In this document: one piece after another, positions 7,612-13,261 of the stretch
Position numbering within the stretch: position 1 is the stretch's first letter
Layout of the letters: every line of letters begins with the position of its first letter
Assembly: GCA_023264085.1 (NCBI GenBank)
Contig: JALQTF010000070.1
Coordinates: forward strand, 1-15,238
Direction: 5' to 3'
Source of the DNA: Acholeplasmataceae bacterium
GTDB lineage: Bacteria > Bacillota_I > Bacilli_A > Acholeplasmatales > Acholeplasmataceae
DNA: 15,238 nt
Notes under the pieces: model-generated
The model's input: only the letters and a program-made list of their open reading frames with translations
What the model was told of the DNA's origin: nothing
Database searches by the model: none
Position numbers and translations under genes: made by a program

Positions 7612-7620
7612 ATTATATCA
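7612..7620 (-). promoter_or_regulatory. Extended -10 promoter of the 6S-like RNA
   Basis: TGATATAAT on the minus strand ends seven bases before the predicted first base (7605/7604), just below the start of the closing stem. It starts five bases after the stop codon of the upstream gene. The -35 region is weak. Confidence 0.7.
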
Positions 7621-7624
7621 TAAC

Positions 7625-9088
7625 TTAAATGATTTTTGAAACAAGTATTCGTATAAACTGACCTTTATTTTCTGTCATCACATGTAATATATCTTGTACA
7701 GTTTTTTCAATAATAAAGCTATTATTGGGTACAGGTACATCAATTTTTATTGTGTAATAAGCATCTAATGACATGGATTCAACATAGGTGTAGTTATAGG
7801 ATTTTTTTAAACTTTCAATCGTATCCATATTGTCAAAATACATGAAGACAGAAACGATGATAATTTTTTCGTTACTAACATCTTCTAATTGTCTTGCGAG
7901 ATGTTTAGCTCTCGCAATAATGTACGCTTTCTGATGATAAAATTTCTTTTCATATAGTAACTTGTGTTTATCTTCTTTGAGTTCATAAGGAATACCAATG
8001 ATAAAAAGTGATTCTAAAAAAGTTTTAAACAAATCGACCTTTTCACGATCTTTAAAATGAAAATCTGCATATAAATGAAACATTTGTTCACCATATGCAT
8101 AAGCTGTCAAAATAATGTGGTGTTTGTTCATATATTTTAGTATTGTGTTTAATTGTTGATGAAAAGTGGTTAATGAGATTTTAATCAAATAATGTGTCGA
8201 TAATATGTAGGTATCATTATAAATAATTGGCTCAAAAAGAGAATTTGCATATACGATTTGATTATTTTGTTCATCATGATAATCAAATACATCTATTGTG
8301 ACCCGATCAAAATAACGTTGATATTCAAAAACAAGAATGAATAAAAATACTATAAATATCATAATTAACATCGGTATTCTAAAGTATGCATCAAATGAAG
8401 CTGTCATTAAAACATATATAATTATTGGAAACACACCTATCATAAGCGCTCGTATAACTGTTGTAAAGCCTTTTTTATAGGCGTAATAACTCATTAAAAT
8501 CAACAAAAAAACAATATATAAATTAAAGAAACGTGTAATTGAAAATGCATCTAGAGCATTAACGATATTGGATGTTTCATTGACAATCATAAAAACACCA
8601 ATAAATAAAAGACTTATTGTAGTAAGTTGTCTAAAAATCAAGTACCATCTATTTTTATGAAGTTTCTTTGATTGTGGTAGATGATAATATGCTTTCATCG
8701 CTTTTCTATATTCAAAGTAAGGCCAGTATGATCCGCTCAAATGTATACGTATAGGATTTTTAAAATTAGGGCTCATCTTTTTTGATAAATAATATTCAAA
8801 TTTTGATAAAGGATGAACAATCATTACAAATGTAGAAATTAAAGCGATTAACACTTGATAATCAGAAGGGAATAAAAATAAGAATAATAACGTAAATCCA
8901 ATATAAATTGTATAAGTAAGCAATTTTTGCACACCACTAAATACAAAAAAAGAAAGCATTACAAGAATGCAAATTAACACAATTGTAATAATTCCTTGGC
9001 CGTATGGTCTTAATAATATAAGTAAGCTAGGATAGACGACCATTAGGAATATTAATATAATAACGCTTAATGTTATTCTTAACTTCAT
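7625..9088 (-). CDS. Unknown polytopic membrane protein (487 aa)
   Basis: I do not recognise the family. The first 260 or so residues contain about eight hydrophobic segments in two groups of four. They are separated by a basic loop of about 60 residues (including YWPYFEYRKAMKAYYHLPQ). The last 220 residues form a soluble, presumably cytoplasmic, alpha/beta-looking domain without visible catalytic motifs. The open frame extends to 9124, but those codons lie in the rplT terminator and have no ribosome-binding site. The ATG at 9088 begins the hydrophobic N-terminus. A TATAAT (9101-9096) places the transcription start at or within two bases of this ATG, so the mRNA would be leaderless. Downstream lies the 6S-like RNA. 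Confidence 0.72.
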   Translation of the reverse strand: MKLRITLSVIILIFLMVVYPSLLILLRPYGQGIITIVLICILVMLSFFVFSGVQKLLTYTIYIGFTLLFLFLFPSDYQVLIALISTFVMIVHPLSKFEYYLSKKMSPNFKNPIRIHLSGSYWPYFEYRKAMKAYYHLPQSKKLHKNRWYLIFRQLTTISLLFIGVFMIVNETSNIVNALDAFSITRFFNLYIVFLLILMSYYAYKKGFTTVIRALMIGVFPIIIYVLMTASFDAYFRIPMLIMIFIVFLFILVFEYQRYFDRVTIDVFDYHDEQNNQIVYANSLFEPIIYNDTYILSTHYLIKISLTTFHQQLNTILKYMNKHHIILTAYAYGEQMFHLYADFHFKDREKVDLFKTFLESLFIIGIPYELKEDKHKLLYEKKFYHQKAYIIARAKHLARQLEDVSNEKIIIVSVFMYFDNMDTIESLKKSYNYTYVESMSLDAYYTIKIDVPVPNNSFIIEKTVQDILHVMTENKGQFIRILVSKII

Positions 9089-9095
9089 ATCATTT

Positions 9096-9101
9096 ATTAT
9101 A
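9096..9101 (-). promoter_or_regulatory. -10 element giving a leaderless mRNA
   Basis: TATAAT on the minus strand ends seven bases before the ATG at 9088, and no Shine-Dalgarno sequence lies between. It directly follows the U-run of the rplT terminator, and a weak -35 (ATGCAT) would fall inside the terminator stem. Confidence 0.45.
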
Positions 9102-9102
9102 C

Positions 9103-9130
9103 AAAAAAAAGAATGCGAATGCATTCTTTT
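9103..9130 (-). terminator. Terminator of infC-rpmI-rplT
   Basis: On the minus strand AAAAGAATGC, loop ATTC and GCATTCTTTT form a ten-pair hairpin continuing into an eight-base U-run (9110-9103), seven bases after the rplT stop codon. Confidence 0.85.
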
Positions 9131-9136
9131 CTTAAA

Positions 9137-9823
9137 TTAAGCTTCTTTTTTTGCTGCAGGTTTTTTAGTAGCAGCTGCTTTAGTGGCTGCAGGTTTTTTA
9201 GTAGCAGTCGCTTTAGGTGCGGCTGCTTTAGTGGCTGCAGGTTTTTTAGCAGCAGGTGCTTTAGGCGCATCTGCTTTAGTCGTTGCAGGTTTCTTAGCAG
9301 TAGTTGCTTTAGGTGCGGCTGCTTTAGTAGTTGCAGGTTTTTTAGCAGCAGTTGCTTTAGGTGCGGCTGCTTTAGTCGCAACTTTTTCAACTGGTTCAAT
9401 AACTTCTGCTTTTGGAGCTTTTTCTTCAACTTCTTTAACTTTTACTTTAACAGGTTTAGGTAAGTTACCTTTAATTGCTTCTTGAGCAATGGTTACATAT
9501 GCTTTGAAGTCTTCTGGTTGAGAGACTGCTAATTCTGCTAACATTTTACGGTTTACTTTTACATTAGCAAGTGCTAATCCATGAATAAGTAGTGAGTATT
9601 TAAAGTTTAATTGTTTTGCAGCTGCGTTAATACGTTGAATCCATAATTTTCTAAATTCTCTTTTACGTTGTTTACGGTCTCTGTAAGCATAAGATAATGA
9701 TTTCATTACCTGTTCATTTGCTGTACGATAGAGCAGTGATCGAGAACCGACATACCCTTTAGCTAATTTTAATATTTTTTTACGACGATTGCGTGCAATC
9801 GTACCACCTTTAACTCTTGGCAT
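9137..9823 (-). CDS. rplT: 50S ribosomal protein L20 with Lys/Ala/Pro repeat tail
   Basis: Residues 1-120 are a complete L20 (MPRVKGGTIARNRRKKILKL, then RQRK-type helix and WIQRINAAAKQ), an early assembly protein that binds 23S rRNA and represses its own operon in known bacteria. L20 normally stops near residue 118; here 228 residues are read. Residues 121-147 form a charged linker. Residues 148-211 are four 16-residue repeats of the form ATTKAAAPKATAAKKP. A shortened fifth copy and AAKKEA finish the protein. The tail is strongly basic, has no aromatic residues, and resembles eukaryotic histone H1 tails and the (P)AKKA tails of some bacterial nucleoid proteins. It could add RNA or DNA binding (inference). 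The frame is open and in phase with L20 up to a normal terminator, so it is not an obvious artefact. Confidence 0.96.
   Translation of the reverse strand: MPRVKGGTIARNRRKKILKLAKGYVGSRSLLYRTANEQVMKSLSYAYRDRKQRKREFRKLWIQRINAAAKQLNFKYSLLIHGLALANVKVNRKMLAELAVSQPEDFKAYVTIAQEAIKGNLPKPVKVKVKEVEEKAPKAEVIEPVEKVATKAAAPKATAAKKPATTKAAAPKATTAKKPATTKADAPKAPAAKKPAATKAAAPKATATKKPAATKAAATKKPAAKKEA
9158..9382 (-). repeat. 48-bp tandem repeats coding the L20 tail
   Basis: Four tandem 48-base units plus a copy shortened by 15 bases encode the KAAAPKA-xAKKP periodic tail. Units differ at several third positions and a few residues (for example ADAPKAPA in unit 3), so the array is not freshly amplified. Its regularity also produces long open frames on the other strand that are not genes. 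Confidence 0.9.
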
Positions 9824-9834
9824 TGTTGTTCTCC

Positions 9835-10035
9835 TTATAACATATTAGAAATGAGACTTTTGATACGCTTTTTATCAGAATCTGATACTTGAGCCTCACC
9901 TCTTAATTGTCTGTTTTGTTTTGTAGTTTTGTTCATTGCTAAGTGCCCAGTATACGCTTGTCCACGAACAAGTTTACCTGTACCAGTCACTTTGATACGT
10001 TTTTTTAATCCACTATGTGTCTTTTGTTTTGGCAT
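9835..10035 (-). CDS. rpmI: 50S ribosomal protein L35
   Basis: A 66-residue L35, normal length. MPKQKTHSGLKKRIKVTGTG is the family N-terminus (MPKxKTHrgaaKRFkvTgtG) and the body is basic as expected for a large-subunit rRNA-binding protein. The open frame begins eleven codons earlier, but AAGGAGA lies seven bases before the ATG at 10035, which settles the start. It is the middle gene of the conserved infC-rpmI-rplT operon: 10 bases after infC and 11 before rplT. Confidence 0.95.
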   Translation of the reverse strand: MPKQKTHSGLKKRIKVTGTGKLVRGQAYTGHLAMNKTTKQNRQLRGEAQVSDSDKKRIKSLISNML

Positions 10036-10045
10036 AATCGTCTCC

Positions 10046-10585
10046 TTAGTTTTTATTTGGTGACACAATCACAATAAGTGATCTGCCGTCCATCGATGGT
10101 TTTCCATCTGAACTGCCGTATTCTTGTATCATTTCTAAAAAAGTATTCATGACAGTTTTACCAACTTCTACATGCGTAATCATTCTTCCTTTGAAACGAA
10201 TTGAAAGTTTAACTTTATGACCTTTTTGTAAAAATTTAATACATTGAGATTTTTTTGTTTCTAAATCATGTTTATCAATTGTAGGTGATAAACGAATTTC
10301 TTTTAACTCTGCGATTTGCGTTTTTTTCTTCATTTCTTTCGCTTTACGCTGTTGTTCATATCGGTAGCGAGAATAATCCATGAATTTCGCAACTGGTGGC
10401 TTAGAGCCTGGAGAAACAACCACAAGATCTAAGTCTTTGTCAAATGCCATTTGAATGGCTGTTTGCGTATTTAATACGCCGAGCTTTTCACCTTGATCAT
10501 CAATCACAAGTACTTGATCTGATTCAATGTTTTCATTGACGGGATCAACTTGTTTGACAGGCTTAACTCTAGAATAATTTCTAAT
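10046..10585 (-). CDS. infC: Translation initiation factor IF-3 (AUU start)
   Basis: IF-3 binds the 30S subunit, prevents early 50S joining and checks start codons. From the ATT at 10585 the protein has 179 residues, normal for the family. The N-domain has PVNENI, the linker region SPGSKPPVAKFMDYSRYRYEQQRKAKE is the IF-3 signature, and the C-domain has EIRLSPTIDKHDLETK and VKLSIRFKGRMITH. ATT is preferred because GGAGG (10598-10594) is eight bases from it but only two from the in-frame ATG at 10591. An AUU start is also the classic feature by which IF-3 limits its own translation in E. coli and other bacteria. Longer ATG starts (10633, 10600) run back into the attenuator or the Shine-Dalgarno itself. 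Confidence 0.93.
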   Translation of the reverse strand: MRNYSRVKPVKQVDPVNENIESDQVLVIDDQGEKLGVLNTQTAIQMAFDKDLDLVVVSPGSKPPVAKFMDYSRYRYEQQRKAKEMKKKTQIAELKEIRLSPTIDKHDLETKKSQCIKFLQKGHKVKLSIRFKGRMITHVEVGKTVMNTFLEMIQEYGSSDGKPSMDGRSLIVIVSPNKN

Positions 10586-10598
10586 AAACATTACCTCC
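10583..10598 (-). promoter_or_regulatory. Ribosome-binding site and AUU start of infC
   Basis: GGAGGT (10598-10593), then AATGTTT, then ATT. The spacing fits ATT and not the ATG in between, which is too close to the Shine-Dalgarno core. This is the expected context for IF-3 autoregulation through a discriminated start codon. Confidence 0.75.
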
Positions 10599-10600
10599 AT

Positions 10601-10627
10601 AAAAAAAACGTTCACTTGTGTGAACGT
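10601..10627 (-). terminator. Leader terminator (attenuator) of infC operon
   Basis: A perfect eight-pair stem (ACGTTCAC/GTGAACGT) with loop ACAA, followed by eight U residues, lies before the first gene of the operon and directly upstream of the infC Shine-Dalgarno. Confidence 0.8.
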
Positions 10628-10713
10628 ATGCAACCATAACGAAAAATAATGATTTTTCGTGACTTTTTGCCTATGAATGAATCATCAGGCGAGCATACGC
10701 TTCTTTCCACAGC
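10601..10713 (-). promoter_or_regulatory. Attenuator-type leader of infC-rpmI-rplT
   Basis: About 130 nt separate the predicted transcription start (near 10713) from infC. The leader ends in a terminator: ACGTTCAC (10627-10620), loop ACAA, GTGAACGT (10615-10608), eight U residues (10608-10601). An upstream CGTATGC (10699-10693) can pair with GCATACG (10631-10625), whose last three bases belong to the terminator's 5' arm, so the two structures compete. A further nine-pair hairpin, ACGAAAAAT/ATTTTTCGT, lies at 10660-10639. In Bacillus, L20 binds such a leader and causes premature termination. The same role is inferred here by operon content and structure; I did not match the L20-binding site base by base. 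Confidence 0.65.
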
Positions 10714-10719
10714 ACAATC

Positions 10720-10748
10720 ATTATACATAAATAACTATAGTATGTCAA
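10720..10748 (-). promoter_or_regulatory. Consensus sigma-A promoter of infC-rpmI-rplT
   Basis: TTGACA (10748-10743), exactly 17 bases, TATAAT (10725-10720): both hexamers perfect. It is by far the strongest promoter in the window, as expected for ribosomal protein genes. Its -35 starts one base after the stop codon of the upstream ABC membrane gene. Confidence 0.92.
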
Positions 10749-10749
10749 C

Positions 10750-11343
10750 TCAAGATGCTTGTTTTTCTAAGACAAAGAAATGTATGACTTGAAACATATA
10801 GGACATGCCATATATATAACAAATTGATAATATATTTAAATCAGGATTAAATAAAAAATAATAGTCCTGATAAAAAAACAGGTCCAGTAAAAAATAATGA
10901 CTCACATAGCCTATGATAAATCCCATTATTTTGTAAAAAGTACTATGAATTAATATATTAAACATTTTAAATATATAAAGTGTACTGATACTTAATATCA
11001 AAACAGTTAACATATGTATATCTATTGAAACAACTGTTATTGCAATAATATGTAAACATGCAATAGTTATTACTTTTATATCTGAAATAATATTGATTTG
11101 CAACCATTCTCTAAGTATGATCCATGAGTATTTCTTTCTAATTTCATAAAGATATTCAATGTATGGATGGGTACTATGTAAAGTTAAAAAAATATAAAGT
11201 ATGATCGGATATATCACTGGCAAATAGATATGAACAAACTCAAACGACATATGTCTTATCAAAACCAATACTGCAATGATCCAACATATAATATAGATCA
11301 TAATCATCTTGTATTTTGATGCATTCATGTACCAAGACATCAT
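10750..11343 (-). CDS. Small six-helix membrane protein, probable ABC permease partner
   Basis: A 197-residue very hydrophobic protein with about six transmembrane segments (near residues 13-30, 36-55, 90-108, 110-129, 137-155 and 170-191), rich in Ile, Tyr and Met. I recognise no named family. Its ATG overlaps the TGA of the ABC ATPase gene (ATGA), so the two are translationally coupled. Topology and position make it the likely membrane part of that transporter (inference). It is the last gene of the cassette, and no terminator separates its stop from the infC promoter. Confidence 0.75.
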   Translation of the reverse strand: MMSWYMNASKYKMIMIYIICWIIAVLVLIRHMSFEFVHIYLPVIYPIILYIFLTLHSTHPYIEYLYEIRKKYSWIILREWLQINIISDIKVITIACLHIIAITVVSIDIHMLTVLILSISTLYIFKMFNILIHSTFYKIMGFIIGYVSHYFLLDLFFYQDYYFLFNPDLNILSICYIYGMSYMFQVIHFFVLEKQAS

Positions 11344-11885
11344 AAATGATACGGTAGTACATGTTGATCATGTGTGGGGTGATGTGATGAATAAATGATA
11401 AGACTTGAGGAATTCTTAAAATATTGAATCACTTTTTTCTTTGAATGTGCATCAAGTGTTTTTAAAGGTTCATCTAATAAGACAACTTCTGGATTTCCCA
11501 TAAATGACTGCAAGATTGCAAGTTTTTGTTTTTGTCCAAGAGAAAGTGAATCAATCTTTTTTGATAAAGGTAATTCCAATACAGATAATAAAGATATATC
11601 AATGTCTTCTTTAAAAAGTTCATGGAGTTGATGAAGATACATGTATATCGTCATTTGAGGGGGTAAATAATGAATATCTGGCATGATCGATATTTTATTT
11701 GCGTGATTTAAACAAATTCCTTGGTTAGGTGTGATAAAACCTGCAATAATTTTTAATAGTGTTGTTTTACCACTGCCATTTTTGCCAATGAGTTGATATG
11801 TTTTACCTTTATCAAAACCAAAAGAATGTGCTTTTTCCATATCAAAATGTTTAATATTATCTAGTTTAATGAAGTGCGTAGACAT
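11340..11885 (-). CDS. ABC transporter ATP-binding protein (short)
   Basis: A 181-residue nucleotide-binding domain, shorter than the usual 210-240. Walker A is GKNGSGKTT (34-42), the signature loop is LSLGQ (114-118, a variant of LSGGQ), Walker B is VVLLDEP (134-140) and the H-loop His lies in SSHHP (167-170). The Q-loop region (YLPPQMT, around 73-79) is non-standard, and the helical domain and C-terminus are trimmed. It lies between the exoprotein gene, which it overlaps by 20 bases, and the membrane gene, which it overlaps by 4. The closest general type is the single-domain ATPase of ABC-2-like exporters. The substrate is unknown. Confidence 0.9.
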   Translation of the reverse strand: MSTHFIKLDNIKHFDMEKAHSFGFDKGKTYQLIGKNGSGKTTLLKIIAGFITPNQGICLNHANKISIMPDIHYLPPQMTIYMYLHQLHELFKEDIDISLLSVLELPLSKKIDSLSLGQKQKLAILQSFMGNPEVVLLDEPLKTLDAHSKKKVIQYFKNSSSLIIYSSHHPTHDQHVLPYHL

Positions 11886-12603
11886 AATGATATCCCTCAG
11901 TTTGATTAAGCATACGATTGGATTGTATAAATGTCACACCTGCAATCATTTCTTCCCCATGTATAGAACGTATCATGATTAATGGCGATAAAATGATGGC
12001 ATCATTTTTATGAATGGTTATTTTGATATGTTTTGCTTCATATGAAACCGAGGCGTTGATATGACCAAGCATCACAACTTCAATCGTATCAGAAGTTTCT
12101 ATTGTAATAGATAATAACGTCATTAATGTTTCATGACGCGTGCCATAAATAGACGTCCAGTCATGTGAATAATTAGACGTATAAGGTGTAATAAAGAAAT
12201 GACCCAATATCATTTGATGTGTTTGTCCTAGATTTGTAGTCATTTTTAATGATGCATGTTCTATCGTTTGTGTTTGAAATAATGTCGGCAATTTAAATGT
12301 CAATGTATAGATATAATACGTGTGATTTAAATAGGTTTCTTCTGCATCTTGAGACATATCGATATAAAAAACATCCATGAGTATGTTATCTGATGCTAAT
12401 TGCAATCGATCGATTGTTGCGTCAAGTAACTGCTCACTTTTTTGACTTGCATATAGTTGAACATTTACATGATCACCGTCAATCACTTGGTAGTAAGTAT
12501 AAATTGAGCGAATCATTAAAAACGTATCTTCTTTTGTCGTACGAACAATAAAGATAGTTAAGATAATAAGCCCAAGAGTGGATACATATAACAAAAGTTT
12601 CAT
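11866..12603 (-). CDS. Unknown membrane-anchored extracellular protein
   Basis: A 245-residue protein with one N-terminal hydrophobic segment (about residues 3-20) and no lipobox cysteine. It is therefore probably an anchored exoprotein, or a secreted one with an inefficient signal peptide. The rest is predicted soluble, with alternating polar and hydrophobic residues typical of beta structure and many Thr, His and Ile residues. I recognise no family. Its ATG overlaps the stop of the secreted-protein gene (ATGA) and its 3' end overlaps the ABC ATPase gene by 20 bases, so its role is presumably tied to both. Confidence 0.75.
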   Translation of the reverse strand: MKLLLYVSTLGLIILTIFIVRTTKEDTFLMIRSIYTYYQVIDGDHVNVQLYASQKSEQLLDATIDRLQLASDNILMDVFYIDMSQDAEETYLNHTYYIYTLTFKLPTLFQTQTIEHASLKMTTNLGQTHQMILGHFFITPYTSNYSHDWTSIYGTRHETLMTLLSITIETSDTIEVVMLGHINASVSYEAKHIKITIHKNDAIILSPLIMIRSIHGEEMIAGVTFIQSNRMLNQTEGYHYVYALH

Positions 12604-13220
12604 ATTTTAATTTTTTCTAGACGTTGATATTCAGTCGACACTTCAAACCATTCAAATCCACCAAAGTGAGTTCTAAAAAAGAATACGTAACGAGCAGCTG
12701 TACCATTGGTGATATAGCCTTCTCCATAAATAAACAAATCGACTTGTGTGCCAGGGTCGACATCAATTTTTAATTGAATCGTTTCTTTTTTTGATTGGGA
12801 TGTTTTATAATCTGATGATATTCTTAATGCAGCATCTAACTTATTTTTGAATTGTTTTGCATCATCTTTATTCGAATAATCAATCGACCCTGTAGCTGAA
12901 ATAGAAAATGTTGCTGTCTGATCATAGGTTGCTTGATATTCATATTCAAAAGGTGTTTTCCCATCATTGTAATAAGAAAATAATGTTTCTTTAATATAAC
13001 TCACTTTAATACGTTCATGGATATAATGAATTTTCCATCCCCAAAACTTACGTTTAGAAACTTTGTTTAATGCTTCTTGATAATCTTTTTCATCTATTTC
13101 AGAAAGCAGTGTCCCATCAATCATGGTCATTGATTCAAAATTTTGATAGTTTGCTTGTGTCTGAATTGATAAAGAGATACTCAGTAATATACTTAAAACT
13201 GTTGTAAGCATCCATTTCAT
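12600..13220 (-). CDS. Unknown secreted protein, first gene of ABC cassette
   Basis: A 206-residue protein with a clear signal peptide: a Lys near the start, a hydrophobic core LTTVLSILLSISLSI, and a likely cleavage after A23 (TQA-NYQ). The mature part of about 183 residues contains a Thr/Ser-rich beta-like stretch (ATFSISATGSIDYS) and TIQLKIDVDPGTQVDLFIYG. It ends in an aromatic-rich segment (RYVFFFRTHFGGFEWFEV) with no cysteine. The Ser/Thr strand followed by a PGT-V turn faintly recalls beta-pore-forming toxins of the ETX/MTX2 type, but this is a loose resemblance and not an identification. The ATG at 13220 has a strong AGGAGGG, which is buried in a hairpin. Confidence 0.75.
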   Translation of the reverse strand: MKWMLTTVLSILLSISLSIQTQANYQNFESMTMIDGTLLSEIDEKDYQEALNKVSKRKFWGWKIHYIHERIKVSYIKETLFSYYNDGKTPFEYEYQATYDQTATFSISATGSIDYSNKDDAKQFKNKLDAALRISSDYKTSQSKKETIQLKIDVDPGTQVDLFIYGEGYITNGTAARYVFFFRTHFGGFEWFEVSTEYQRLEKIKI

Positions 13221-13226
13221 AATAAA

Positions 13227-13252
13227 ACCCTCCTAATTAATCATAGGAGGGT
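13227..13252 (-). promoter_or_regulatory. Hairpin that sequesters the secreted-protein ribosome-binding site
   Basis: ACCCTCCTA (13252-13244), an eight-base loop and TAGGAGGGT (13235-13227) form a perfect nine-pair stem, followed by TTTATT and then the ATG. The 3' arm is the Shine-Dalgarno. It lies nine bases after the aminopeptidase stop, so the same element could act as a weak terminator for that gene and as a block on translation of the next. Confidence 0.75.
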
Positions 13253-13261
13253 GTGTTATTT

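Noticed and set aside
9158..9382. CRISPR-like array
   Set aside because: The repeats are directly adjacent 48-bp coding units in frame with L20; there are no spacers.
9113..9485. Plus-strand open frames rich in Cys/Phe or Ala/Val opposite rplT
   Set aside because: They are shadows of the periodic L20 tail repeats, with no ribosome-binding site and no independent evidence.
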